From an uncultured Ruthenibacterium sp. (GTDB lineage: Bacteria; Bacillota; Clostridia; Oscillospirales; Ruminococcaceae), in the NCBI GenBank assembly GCA_944386565.1, contig CALXBO010000019.1, positions 1 to 39,211 on the forward strand: DNA of 39,211 nucleotides. Direction: 5' to 3'. The position numbers were made by a program, and so were the translations under genes. Position 1 is the first letter of the stretch. Every line of letters begins with the position of its first letter. The notes below the pieces were generated by a model. That model was given only the letters and a program-made list of their open reading frames with translations, searched no databases and was not told where the DNA came from. This document shows positions 1 to 7,757 of this stretch, in pieces.

Positions 1-3
1 GTT

Positions 4-80
4 TCAAAAATCTCTCCAAAAGGGCATAGTACGCCCTTCTGCAATGTGAAAGAGATGCTGCATCCGCCGGATCTCCGGCG
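4..80 (-). promoter_or_regulatory. possible leader peptide with two hairpins, reading off the left edge
   Basis: On the minus strand a 19-codon open frame (ATG at 63, TGA at 4-6) encodes MQHLFHIAEGRTMPFWRDF. Just before its ATG, a hairpin with 7-bp arms CGCCGGA/TCCGGCG (65-80) contains the GGAG that could serve as its ribosome binding site. Inside the frame a second hairpin with arms AAGGGC/GCCCTT (20-38) is followed by TTTT. A short peptide overlapping alternative hairpins is the layout of translational attenuators upstream of resistance or ribosome-protection genes. The controlled gene would lie outside the window, so this is inference only. Confidence 0.3.
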
Positions 81-157
81 CGGTGCATTACGATCGACCC
101 CTGTCAATATCGGGATTCTACTTTTCAGCTTACGTGTTTTGCTGAATTTGTCAACAC

Positions 158-297
158 CCGGGTGCAACTTTGTTTGAGAGTGCTGCGGACGGTAGGACAG
201 GGAGGAAAAGCAGCGACACAAAGCAAAGCGCACAGGGCGGGCAAAACTTTTCAGGTGCACAGAAAATGAGAGAGTGTAGGAGCAATTTTGCACCCGG
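158..297. repeat. short element with terminal inverted repeats (MITE-like)
   Basis: CCGGGTGCAA at 158-167 and TTGCACCCGG at 288-297 are a perfect 10-bp inverted repeat. The similarity continues imperfectly inward, with a T-rich stretch and then a GAGAGTG/CACTCTC motif on either side. The 140-bp interior has no recognisable gene. This is the form of a non-autonomous insertion element, but I see no clear target-site duplication, so it may equally be a chance or decayed structure. Confidence 0.3.
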
Positions 298-376
298 CCG
301 ATTAAAATAATTCCACTCGGCCGAGCAGAAGGTCAATCAGATTGCAGTGGAAAATATCATGATTGTCATAGAAGTC

Positions 377-406
377 ATGATGAATATCCGTGCGAATATT
401 CATCAT
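377..406. repeat. 11-bp perfect inverted repeat
   Basis: ATGATGAATAT (377-387) and ATATTCATCAT (396-406) form a perfect 11-bp inverted repeat around 8 bases. No T-tract follows on either strand, so a Rho-independent terminator is unlikely. An operator or recombination half-sites are possible. Confidence 0.35.
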
Positions 407-758
407 CTAGCAATTGTGACATTTTCGTCGCTACTTTCATGTATAGTGTATCGCGAATAAGGACAGAATGTTGTTCTGCTTTCTGAAAGACACGCCAAGA
501 AAACGAGTGTATACATCCGATTTTTGATTCTGCTTTTACAGGATTAAGCACTCGTTCTTTGTCGTGAAATTCAGGCAATCCAGGTGGAAAACGAGCGCTT
601 TTAACGCGGTTTGCAAAGAGGTGGGATATCCCGGAGGGCGTGCTCAAAGAGTGCGCTTCTATCGGATGACTCAGTCGATGTTGATTGGAGCGCGGACAAG
701 GGCGTGCATGAATGGGTCAGGCGGGGAAACGGAGCAGGTCCTGGCATCCGTGCGGAAT

Positions 759-2603
759 TCACAGCATATTTTCGGGACGGCTCTTCCGTTTGCTCCAGCC
801 GAGCCCCTTGGCCCATTCCAAGGTGTCAGGGTCGTCGTAATCCCAATTCTCCGGAATCAGATCAGAAACGCGTGCGCCTGTTTCGGCAGCCACACGGCGC
901 CAGTGGGCAAGCTCCGCGTTCCGGTTGATCCCACGCAGGAACCTCACGTATCCATCCATGCCGCCGACGTCATCCAGAAGCGGCAGTCCGTCTGCGAAAA
1001 GGCAGACCGGTCGAAACTTTCTGTATACGGTCCTGATCGCGTCGTCGATGGTTTCCTGCGTCAGTTTTCCCGCATCCACCAGGTCAGCGCATCCGTAGCT
1101 TCCGGTAATTTTGACGATCCATCCGTCGCCGTAGTCGTAAAAATAATACAGTGTATCTGTCACCGGAGCCACAACCGGCTGTACCTCGGGTTCATCCAGA
1201 CAGCTTTGCAGAATCTCACGGATATCCTCCCGCAGTTCCTCGTCCAGAACATCTTCAAAAGTCTCCGCAATCTCCTCGCCGGGCGCCAGACCGTCTTCCA
1301 GAGATCTGTTTCGGAACGCGAGAATCTGGTCGATGCTCAACCGTTCCAACAGCTGATTGGGGTCTGTGTCAAAGAGCAGACGCATCGCGTCGACCGGCGC
1401 ATCCTCAAAGGCGACCCGTTCCCTGCGGACGCCGTCGCGCGCAGATGCGTTCCGCTTGGCCGTTGGCCGGCGCTGTGTGGGGATTGCGCTGAACAGAATT
1501 TCTTCTCCGTCCGGCCGCTGCGCAAACATCAGATCTACATATGGAGCATCTACTCCGATTCGGGCCATATCCAGACGGCTCTGTACAATGCCTTCGCCGT
1601 GGTTGAGCGAAACGTACGGGCCGCAATATTTTTTCCTGAGCCAGACCTTGAAACTCCCGTCGAGATAGTCGTCATTCCAGAATCTGTCCTCATCGGACAG
1701 ATCAGGGGACTGAAACAGCACGCCTACGAGGTCACTCCATTTGCCTGCCTTGCCGCAGGTAACTGCTTCAAATCGTTCGGCTGGAAGGCTGAAGTGGTGC
1801 AGATGGCTGTTCTGCCAGCCGAAGAGGCGCTGGATCACATAGTGCAGCGCATAGAGTGATAAACTGCCAGGTACGGCAATGTCCCGGCTGATCGTCTTCC
1901 CGCTGACGCCGCCGTAGGCGCGCAGAACCCGCGTGGTTTCCACCTGCTCCTGTTTCAGAAATTCGGCAAGGTCCCCGTCTGCTGCCCCGTCCCAGTCCGG
2001 GCGGAACAGTTCGAGATGCAGCCGCAGAATGTCCTCCCCACAACATTTGGAATGCGCGAGATCGAGGTCGGGAAGGTCTCTCAGACACAGAGCCCCCGGA
2101 TATTGATCCCCATGTCTTGCGGGCGTTTCCTGTTCAGGAGCCGCCTGAAACAGTTCAACATTCTCTGAGAGGGTCATATTCTCCCATCCTTTCAACATCA
2201 ATGTGTTCTCTGCGCGCCGGAGCGTTCTCTCCTGCGCATTCCGAATTCGTCTCCGATACTCCGCGCTATTGCGTGCTGCAACAGAGGATACGGCACAGTG
2301 ATACATTCCCTTGGTATAGGGAAGGTACTGCTGCACGGCCTTCTCTGTGGTAGACAGGATCTGTGAGATCTCCGCCGTTGTTTTCCCCGAATCCAGCCAG
2401 CGCCGCACCTCGCGGCTCGTCCGGCTCGACCAGAGATCTTCGGTGATCAGCACCTTGCGCACAGTGACGTCTGTCGTCCCGAGTTTATTTGCGGTTTCCC
2501 GCACAGTTCCCGTCTCCAGATACGTTTCAACAATGGCTTCGTAAAGCGAGACGGTCACTCTGCGATCCGTATTTTGATGCTGTCCTTTATTCGTCTGTTT
2601 CAT
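759..2603 (-). CDS. HTH protein with plasmid pRiA4b ORF-3-like domain
   Basis: A 614-residue protein of the pRiA4b ORF-3-like family, whose function is unknown. Seen: residues about 17-55 look like a helix-turn-helix (ETANKLGTTDVTVRKVL), and 62-98 like a second (TTAEISQILSTTEKAVQQYL). The remainder is ORF-3-like: LRLHLELFRPDW near residue 190, a long middle, then YDYGDGW near 489-495 and RPVCL...GG...GYVRFL near 530-555. Family members often accompany mobile DNA, and the N-terminal HTH pair suggests a DNA-binding role (inference). The ATG at 2603 is chosen because the frame further upstream (to 2909) is unrelated in character and overlaps a good promoter at 2693-2721; the ribosome binding site is weak (GGCGGA). 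No partner gene is adjacent, and no terminator is evident at its end. Confidence 0.75.
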   Translation of the reverse strand: MKQTNKGQHQNTDRRVTVSLYEAIVETYLETGTVRETANKLGTTDVTVRKVLITEDLWSSRTSREVRRWLDSGKTTAEISQILSTTEKAVQQYLPYTKGMYHCAVSSVAARNSAEYRRRIRNAQERTLRRAENTLMLKGWENMTLSENVELFQAAPEQETPARHGDQYPGALCLRDLPDLDLAHSKCCGEDILRLHLELFRPDWDGAADGDLAEFLKQEQVETTRVLRAYGGVSGKTISRDIAVPGSLSLYALHYVIQRLFGWQNSHLHHFSLPAERFEAVTCGKAGKWSDLVGVLFQSPDLSDEDRFWNDDYLDGSFKVWLRKKYCGPYVSLNHGEGIVQSRLDMARIGVDAPYVDLMFAQRPDGEEILFSAIPTQRRPTAKRNASARDGVRRERVAFEDAPVDAMRLLFDTDPNQLLERLSIDQILAFRNRSLEDGLAPGEEIAETFEDVLDEELREDIREILQSCLDEPEVQPVVAPVTDTLYYFYDYGDGWIVKITGSYGCADLVDAGKLTQETIDDAIRTVYRKFRPVCLFADGLPLLDDVGGMDGYVRFLRGINRNAELAHWRRVAAETGARVSDLIPENWDYDDPDTLEWAKGLGWSKRKSRPENML

Positions 2604-2692
2604 CGTCAATTTCCGCCAATCCAACAGATAGGTAGGAAGCTCCGATCCATTCGAACCCGGTGTCCGCGTATGGCGCGGTATCTTCTGAAAAG

Positions 2693-2721
2693 AGCATAGC
2701 ACACTGCCGATAATATAGCAA
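2693..2721 (-). promoter_or_regulatory. sigma-70-type promoter of the HTH/ORF-3-like gene
   Basis: On the minus strand TTGCTA (2716-2721) is followed after 17 bases by TATGCT (2693-2698). It would give a leader of about 80 nt before the ATG at 2603, and it argues against a start further upstream. Confidence 0.5.
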
Positions 2722-2863
2722 CCTAATCTTTTTTGGCTCCGTGATACCGCAGAGCTGTCTCTGCAAATCACACGATGGGGAGAAGGGATGAGATCTCGCC
2801 GGGAAAAGGAGGCACCTCTTGCACTGGTCAGCAGCAAGTAAAATTGCAGGGACTGCGGAGAGA

Positions 2864-2899
2864 ATAAAACCGCCAGCCGCACTGAACAGCGGCTGGCGG
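2864..2899 (-). terminator. terminator of the lipoprotein gene
   Basis: CCGCCAGCCGC (2870-2880) and GCGGCTGGCGG (2889-2899) form a perfect 11-bp stem. On the minus strand it is followed by TTTTATT, a typical Rho-independent terminator 40 bases after the lipoprotein stop codon. Confidence 0.85.
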
Positions 2900-2939
2900 T
2901 CGATATCATATGGGAATGTGCCCCGAAAGACCGGACTGT

Positions 2940-3566
2940 TCAGCCGTTCGGGAAAGACGTGTAGGGCGTATCCATGGGAATCGTCACGTTCATGTTCTCA
3001 AACGTGAGAGGCTGATCGCCCTCCGCACAATAATAGATGTTCAGAGAATCGGGATCGCCTCCGGAGGCAGAATCCACAAAGTTCTCCTGCAAAGTCTCCC
3101 GGACGCTGTCCAGAATGGTCGGAATCAGGGTCTCGGCGTCGTATACGAAAAATTCTTCTTTCTGGGGTTCGGGCGGGCCGGAAAACAGGGCGCAGATGCT
3201 TGCGAACGATACGGTCATGCCGCCCTTGCCGGTGGTCACTTCGTCGGACAGCGTCAGATCCCATCCGGTCAGTTCGGAAATCCCCTGAATCAAAGTTTCC
3301 GGTTTCAGTTCGCCTTCGTATTCCAGAGGATATTCCTTGAAATCTCCGTCGCGGCCGATGTACAGCGTTGCCTGCTGCACTTCCGGTTGCGAGGCGGTAT
3401 CCGGAGCGGACTGTACGGCAGAGGAAGATGCCGGAATATCAGGAACAGAGGATGCAGTGGAAACGGAAGAAGAGTGTCCGGCGGAATTGCCGCAGCCCGT
3501 GACAGTGAGTGCCAGAACGCCCAGCACGGCGGAGATCAGAATGGCTTGTTTCAGAACGTGTTTCAT
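2940..3566 (-). CDS. secreted lipoprotein, possible GerMN-like fold
   Basis: A 208-residue exported lipoprotein. Seen: a basic start and hydrophobic segment (residues 1-23) ending in a lipobox VTGC with Cys about 25, then a Ser/Ala/Pro-rich linker to about 65, then a compact domain of about 140 residues. That domain has the character of GerMN-type domains of clostridial and bacillar lipoproteins (a YIGRDGDFKEYPLEYEGE start, then a segment beginning PETLIQGISE), but I cannot confirm the family. It acts outside the cytoplasmic membrane, lipid-anchored. The ATG has AAGGAGACGTGC upstream and an extended -10 (TGTTATACT, 3590-3598). It is monocistronic, with a strong terminator at 2864-2899. GC and codon use resemble the window average, unlike the AT-richer genes to its right. 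Confidence 0.7.
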   Translation of the reverse strand: MKHVLKQAILISAVLGVLALTVTGCGNSAGHSSSVSTASSVPDIPASSSAVQSAPDTASQPEVQQATLYIGRDGDFKEYPLEYEGELKPETLIQGISELTGWDLTLSDEVTTGKGGMTVSFASICALFSGPPEPQKEEFFVYDAETLIPTILDSVRETLQENFVDSASGGDPDSLNIYYCAEGDQPLTFENMNVTIPMDTPYTSFPNG

Positions 3567-3938
3567 GATGCACGTCTCCTTTCCTTCTCAGTATAACAGG
3601 CGGGCATACAAAGAGAATGAAGAAAATGAAAACAATCTTCCAGAACCGCGCAATCCATCTCGACTTTCTGATAGGATGTGCTGACGGTTTCCTCTTTGTT
3701 GGAATGACAGGTGCAAACGCCCGCCTTGAGAAAAGCATCACTCAAATGATGCACTGCTTTGATTGATGAAATGAGTGATGGAAAGATTGATAAGACACCC
3801 CCTTCATTGGAACAAAATCAAAGAGTATCTCAAAGCCTACGATAATTATTGTAAATATACTTAAAATAATTGCGTGATATTATTGATAATTGTGGCATAG
3901 TTCAATCCGAATTTGGAGGTGAGTATACCTCCGCTTCA
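3567..3938. other. AT-rich intergenic stretch
   Basis: 372 bases between the lipoprotein start and the end of the tandem-repeat DNA-binding-like gene. It includes an extended -10 TGTTATACT on the minus strand (3590-3598) for the lipoprotein. From about 3770 it becomes strongly AT-rich, and an inverted repeat GGAGGT...ACCTCC lies near 3914-3931 without a T-tract. Short minus-strand open frames here have no recognisable content. The base composition suggests acquired DNA. Confidence 0.5.
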
Positions 3939-5642
3939 TCATCGGTATCCCTTGTGGTGAGGGCCTTTGTACTCTTGACTCTTTTCGTGTTCTCGTCTGC
4001 CAAGAAGTTCGTCTTCTATTGCGACCGTGGGATCATACCAATCTGCTTTTGCCCGTGCCCAAGACGCCCATGCGGAAAGATCCTGACCCGAATGCGCTTC
4101 TTCCATAGAAGAAACATAGGTTCGGATTTGGCGCGCAATCTCATAATCTGCTGCACAGTTGACAAGTGCAAGAGTTCGATCCACCTCCGTATTATACCGT
4201 TGACGCTGTTCCTCGCGCTTTCGTTCCTCTTCGCGGCGCTGCCGCTCTGCCTCTTCCCGAGCTAAGCGTGCTTTCTTCACCCGCTCTGCTCCACAATAGA
4301 TGGAGAGCATCATATCTCCCAACCGATCTTCCAAGACATAGGAGCGACAATCCCGAAATGCTTTTGCGCCGTTGATACATAGACTTAAGCGGCCATTGTA
4401 AACGGAATCATATTTACGAATCTGCGGCTTTGTTACCCACGAGTGCGTTTTACGCGTCTCCTCATATTCCAGTAACTTGAGATTTTCCTCTCTGGTTGGG
4501 GTATGTAGGATTTGGTCAGTCGCTTCAGAAAATGTGAGTGTAACCACATCCTGTTCTCTTGCAAAGCAAAGATCCTCCGTCAAACGCCATCCCAACGGCA
4601 ACATCGCTTTGGCGAGCGCATCGATTAATCGGAAAATACGCGGCTGCTGCTCTTCTGAAACACCCCGGGCAAATGCGGGCGGAACTTCCCGTCTCGAACG
4701 GTTCCAGTTTATTCCTGCTTCCCGCTCCAGTTGGCGCGTCCGCTTTTTCCATTCTGCAATTCGTTTTCGGTGTGCCACAATCTCCGGCCGCATACGGGCG
4801 TGTTCCTGTGGCAGCAGGATCTGTGCTGCCACATTTAGTACAACCTGCCGCTCTTCTTCCGGCAAAAACGCCAGAGGTGCCACGTTCTCATTTTGAGATT
4901 TCGTGTGACTGATTCCCGTTTGTATGCCCAGTTTTGTCTGTTCTTTTCCGGGCGGGAGAGGGAGTTTCTTGACAGACTTTCCAGCTCGCAATTTAGCCCA
5001 ATACCCCTGCGGCGGCGTGGGAATATCCAGTGACTTACAGACATTATGGATGGTAACATCAGATACTTTATACCGTTTTGCCACCTCTGTTACCGGCATG
5101 GACCAGACTTCCCGATATAGAGTCTCCCGATGATACACATTAAAGGCTTGTCCGAATTTTTTGATTGTTTCTGGAAAACTGATGGTCGGTTGAGTAATCT
5201 CAGCATCAGGAGACTTTTGTGGAGTTGTTTCTAACGGAGAGGAAGCAGGAAACAGTCCGGAGGCAGTTTTCTCCTGAAGATTACGGTTTTCCATGTCTAT
5301 GGTATCGGGCAAAGTTTCTTGTATCAGCTCAACGACTGCATCCTCGTCACCGGAAAGGGGCGTCCGCTCCACAGATTTTCCGCAGCTGAGTTTGGTCCAG
5401 TATCCAGAGGATGGAACAGGAATCTGTGCTGCCTTGATCTTTGCCAGACATTTAGCGTATCGGATACCATATTTTTTGGATACACCTGTCACGGATATGT
5501 TCCAGATCTCTTCATAAAGTTCCTTTCGTGTCAAACGAATCTTCGCGGGTGGCATCGCTGTTTTCACCTTCTTGTCGGGAACTGCTACCTTTTTCGCTTC
5601 AGCTTGAAAGGTGTGTGTTTGGGATGATTCGATATCTGCCAT
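3939..5642 (-). CDS. protein with two tandem HTH-like repeats and coiled-coil C-terminus
   Basis: A 567-residue protein of unknown function. Seen: two copies of one domain, residues about 42-96 and 174-230, each reading LY-EvW-.pVT.V.KkY.....-IP.P..GYW.KL..GKsV. The core looks like a helix-turn-helix (VTEVAKRYKVSDVTIHNVCKSLDIP) followed by the PPQGYWAKLRAGK motif. A long middle follows, then a charged Glu/Arg-rich coiled-coil (EEAERQRREEERKREEQ) and a C-terminal helical part. I know this repeat only from uncharacterised proteins, often on integrative or plasmid DNA. The gene is AT-richer than its neighbours. It begins 17 bases after the stop of the small gene at 5660-5995, so the two probably form an operon. 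Its upstream GGAGGGAT lies rather far from the ATG, so translation may depend on coupling. A sequence-specific DNA-binding role is inference. Confidence 0.7.
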   Translation of the reverse strand: MADIESSQTHTFQAEAKKVAVPDKKVKTAMPPAKIRLTRKELYEEIWNISVTGVSKKYGIRYAKCLAKIKAAQIPVPSSGYWTKLSCGKSVERTPLSGDEDAVVELIQETLPDTIDMENRNLQEKTASGLFPASSPLETTPQKSPDAEITQPTISFPETIKKFGQAFNVYHRETLYREVWSMPVTEVAKRYKVSDVTIHNVCKSLDIPTPPQGYWAKLRAGKSVKKLPLPPGKEQTKLGIQTGISHTKSQNENVAPLAFLPEEERQVVLNVAAQILLPQEHARMRPEIVAHRKRIAEWKKRTRQLEREAGINWNRSRREVPPAFARGVSEEQQPRIFRLIDALAKAMLPLGWRLTEDLCFAREQDVVTLTFSEATDQILHTPTREENLKLLEYEETRKTHSWVTKPQIRKYDSVYNGRLSLCINGAKAFRDCRSYVLEDRLGDMMLSIYCGAERVKKARLAREEAERQRREEERKREEQRQRYNTEVDRTLALVNCAADYEIARQIRTYVSSMEEAHSGQDLSAWASWARAKADWYDPTVAIEDELLGRREHEKSQEYKGPHHKGYR

Positions 5643-5659
5643 GATTGCTGAAAACTGTT

Positions 5660-5995
5660 TTATCCCTCCAATTCCTCGTTTTCTTTTAATAGAAAAACCA
5701 GGTCGTGTTTCATCTCTTCAAATTGGCTGATGATGGTATTCAGGTTCTTTTCAATATTCTGAACCTGTACTTCATTGATTCTGCTGTGGTTGTAGGCAAT
5801 CAACCGCTCCGGAATGATGTTATAACTCCAGCCTTCGCTGTATCGGTTCTCATTTTTGATGGCAAAGCCGATTGGAAGAACGTTGTTTCTCATGCCCAAG
5901 GTCACCATCCTGTAGGAAATACCAAGGTAGTCTGCGGCAATTTTGGCTGTTATTTTCTGCATTGCCCGTATCTCATCGTCCGTATACTTTCCCAT
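5660..5995 (-). CDS. small HTH-like protein, first gene of a two-gene operon
   Basis: A 111-residue protein. Seen: IAADYLGISYRMVTLGMRNN (about residues 19-38) resembles a helix-turn-helix of the excisionase or DNA-binding type, and the C-terminal 40 residues (QNIEKNLNTIISQFEEMKHD) look like an amphipathic coiled coil suited to dimerisation. Similar small proteins occur in clostridial integrative elements, but I cannot name the family. The ATG at 5995 is fixed by a strong AGGAGGTGA (6001-6009); the open frame continues upstream through the 44-bp repeats, but that part is not coding. It probably precedes and is co-transcribed with the tandem-HTH gene. The repeat array upstream could be its operator. 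Confidence 0.65.
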   Translation of the reverse strand: MGKYTDDEIRAMQKITAKIAADYLGISYRMVTLGMRNNVLPIGFAIKNENRYSEGWSYNIIPERLIAYNHSRINEVQVQNIEKNLNTIISQFEEMKHDLVFLLKENEELEG

Positions 5996-6094
5996 ACACT
6001 TCACCTCCTCTCTTGGGAAAATACCAGCTTGCTTAATTCTCATCATACCATGGTGAGAGGCTAAATTCCGGAAGGATTCATTTTTTTTAGAAAA

Positions 6095-6410
6095 GAGTAA
6101 AAGTCTGACGCTGTGCGCGGAGCCGCATTTGGCGGAAACGAGTAAAAGTCTGACAATGCGCGAGAGGCGGGTTTGGCGGAAACGAGTGAAAGTCTGACAA
6201 TGCGCGAGAGGCGGGTTTGGCGGAAACGAGTAAAAGTCTGACAATGCGTGAAAGGCAGGTTTGGCGCAAACGAGTAAAAGTCTGACGTTGTGCGAAAGGC
6301 AAGTTTGGCTGAAACGAGTGAAAGTCTGACAATGCGTGGAAGGCGCATTTGGCGGAAACGAGTAAAAGTCTGACGTTGTGCGAAAGACATGATCGGCCGA
6401 AACGAGTGAA
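6095..6410. repeat. array of seven 44/45-bp direct repeats plus a partial copy
   Basis: Units begin with GAGTRAAAGTCTGAC at 6095, 6140, 6184, 6228, 6272, 6316 and 6360, with a partial unit at 6404. The first period is 45 bp and the other six are 44 bp. The most conserved core is about 25 bp, joining GGCGGAAAC of one unit to GAGTRAAAGTCTGAC of the next; the remaining 19 bp vary modestly (AATGCGCGAGAGGCGGGTT-like). The array lies just upstream of the small HTH gene and its tandem-HTH partner. The intervening parts are related to each other, there are no cas genes and the core is not a CRISPR-type repeat. An iteron-like protein-binding array or a family of dispersed intergenic repeats fits better. 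Confidence 0.9.
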
Positions 6411-6532
6411 AACGGGAAAAAGTGAATTGAATATGACGATAGCTCGTAACTTTTAATTCTGGCTTTTACGCTGCATGGCGAGGACCCGTGCGTGAAAATT
6501 CGGCTTTGAGTCCGATGTTTTTCCTCCGTGAA

Positions 6533-6576
6533 AAAATGCGAGACCCGGCGCACATCGGCGTCAGGTCTCGCATTTT
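6533..6576. terminator. bidirectional terminator hairpin
   Basis: AAAATGCGAGACC (6533-6545) pairs perfectly with GGTCTCGCATTTT (6564-6576). A T-tract follows on both strands. It ends the minus-strand frame at 6590-6835. Confidence 0.75.
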
Positions 6577-6589
6577 GCCGTCCGGGATG

Positions 6590-6835
6590 TTACTCACCGG
6601 CACCGGTTTGCTGTGCAGCGGAAGCGCTCTCCGAAGAGGGAGACTTCGAAGAAGGCACTTTTGCCGCAGCAGATTCCTCCGAAGAAAAGCCGCCCTCCGG
6701 GGTGGGAGTTTTGTCCGGAGGATTCTTCTCAGAAGGGGGAGCTTCCTCAGAAGAGGCAGTCTCCTCGGAAGGAACGGGAGTGGTCGGGGATATCTCTGCC
6801 TGTAATTTCAGTAGGGGCTTCCCGACTGGAATCAT
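6590..6835 (-). CDS. short Ser/Glu/Pro-rich open frame, probably a gene remnant
   Basis: An 81-residue open frame. After a short start (MIPVGKPLLKLQAEI) it is almost entirely low complexity (PSEETASSEEAPPSEKNPP and similar). It has no signal peptide, no membrane segment and no convincing ribosome binding site, and an in-frame stop lies five codons before the ATG. Such linkers occur in surface proteins of this organism, so it may be the 3' remnant of a deleted exported protein whose original terminator (6533-6576) survived. A true small protein is possible but less likely. Confidence 0.3.
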   Translation of the reverse strand: MIPVGKPLLKLQAEISPTTPVPSEETASSEEAPPSEKNPPDKTPTPEGGFSSEESAAAKVPSSKSPSSESASAAQQTGAGE

Positions 6836-6943
6836 GTCAAAAACATCCTATATTATTAATTCTAGCACAGCGGAAAAAGCGGTCGAAAGATGTCCGGGTA
6901 TGAATTGACGGTTGCCTGATCTTTTTAACGAATTTTGTCGGAT

Positions 6944-6969
6944 TTGACCAAATCATGGTATGATATAAT
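6944..6969 (+). promoter_or_regulatory. extended -10 promoter of the response regulator
   Basis: TGATATAAT at 6961-6969 is a perfect extended -10 (TGnTATAAT). TTGACC (6944-6949) lies only 14 bases upstream, so recognition probably rests on the extended -10. The leader to the ATG at 7006 is about 30 nt and carries GAAGGGGACAGG-like Shine-Dalgarno sequence. Confidence 0.6.
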
Positions 6970-7005
6970 GGCAATAAGGCCATTGGGAGAAGTGAAGGGG
7001 ACAGG

Positions 7006-7701
7006 ATGAAAAAACTGCTGTTTGTTGACGACGACAACGATTTTCTGGAGAGCAACCGCCTTTATTTTCAGAAAAAACAGTATGAGGTCTTCTGTGCGGA
7101 CCGGCCGCAGGAGGCACTGAGGGTGCTGGCCGACCTCGCGGTCGACTGCATCGTTCTGGATATCAGCATGCCGGGAATCGACGGGTTTGAGCTCTGCCGG
7201 CAGATCCGGAAAATCAGCGCCGCGCCGATCATTTTCCTCTCCGGTTTTTCCGATGTGGGAAACCGCATCGCCAGCTTTCGGGCGGGCGGAGACGATTTCC
7301 TCGCAAAGCCGTACGATATTCTCGAGCTGGAACTGCGCATCGAGGCCAGAATCCGGAAACCCGAACAGGTGTTTTATTCGCAGACGATGCAGTTCGGCGG
7401 CCTTTGCATCGACGAAAACCGCCGGGTGATCACCTACGACGGAACGCCGGGTGATTTCTCCGCGCTGCAGTTCGACATCGTCGCCCTTCTGGCCGCAAAT
7501 CCCGGCAAGGTGTTTTCCTACGAACAGCTCTACGACTGCGTCTGGAAAGAGCCGATCGTCAAAAGCCGCCACAACCTGCAGGTGGCCGTCGCCACGGTGC
7601 GGCAGAAACTGTCGCAGCTGTGCGGCGGCAAGCAGTACATCCGCACGGTCTCGCGCAAGGGCTACTACTTCGCGCCGGACGAAGAGCAGAACCCGGAATA
7701 A
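7006..7701 (+). CDS. OmpR/PhoB-family response regulator
   Basis: A 231-residue two-component response regulator. Seen: a receiver domain (residues 1-115) with acidic pocket D8-D9, phospho-acceptor D52 in LDISMPGIDG, S79 in FLSG and K101 in AKPYD; then a winged-helix output domain (about 130-228, ending in the family signature IRTVSRKGYYF). Phosphorylation by a membrane kinase should promote DNA binding. The likely partner is the histidine kinase at 9368-11353, which is not directly downstream: a surface-protein gene on the opposite strand lies between them. The gene ends at a hairpin shared with that gene. The family call is secure, and the pairing with the kinase is inference from proximity. 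Confidence 0.93.
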   Translation: MKKLLFVDDDNDFLESNRLYFQKKQYEVFCADRPQEALRVLADLAVDCIVLDISMPGIDGFELCRQIRKISAAPIIFLSGFSDVGNRIASFRAGGDDFLAKPYDILELELRIEARIRKPEQVFYSQTMQFGGLCIDENRRVITYDGTPGDFSALQFDIVALLAANPGKVFSYEQLYDCVWKEPIVKSRHNLQVAVATVRQKLSQLCGGKQYIRTVSRKGYYFAPDEEQNPE

Positions 7702-7707
7702 AACGAA

Positions 7708-7744
7708 ACACACCGGCCTTTACCATGCGGTAAAAGCCGGTGTG
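7708..7744. terminator. hairpin between convergent genes
   Basis: CACACCGGC (7709-7717) pairs with GCCGGTGTG (7736-7744), and the inner bases also pair (TTTACC/GGTAAA). A T-rich run follows on the minus strand (TTTCGTTTTATT), so it primarily terminates the surface-protein gene. It may also stop the response regulator transcript. Confidence 0.7.
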
Positions 7745-7757
7745 CTGTCATCCGGTA

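Larger units (their letters stand above)
1..758. other. gene-poor left edge
   Basis: No gene is recognised in these 758 bases. Several palindromic pieces are visible and are listed separately: a hairpin-rich leader on the minus strand (4-80), a terminal-inverted-repeat pair (158-297) and an 11-bp perfect inverted repeat (377-406). Minus-strand open frames at 151-336 and 375-647 are short, have no good ribosome binding site and match nothing I know; the second opens only from a TTG. The stretch looks like decayed mobile or intergenic DNA. Confidence 0.5.

Noticed and set aside
377..406. Rho-independent terminator
   Set aside because: The 11-bp stem is AT-rich and no T-tract follows on either strand.
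564..1859. Long plus-strand open frame of 431 codons
   Set aside because: It is antisense to the HTH/ORF-3-like gene, has no recognisable motif and arises from GC-rich codon use on the other strand.
6095..6410. CRISPR array
   Set aside because: The intervals between the conserved cores are themselves related and nearly the same length, the period is 44-45 bp, and there are no cas genes in the window.
6061..6553. Repeat-encoded peptide with RQTFTRFRQ motifs (minus strand, upstream of 5995)
   Set aside because: It is the translation of the 44-bp DNA repeats in several frames alike, with no start site; the real start with AGGAGGTGA is at 5995.
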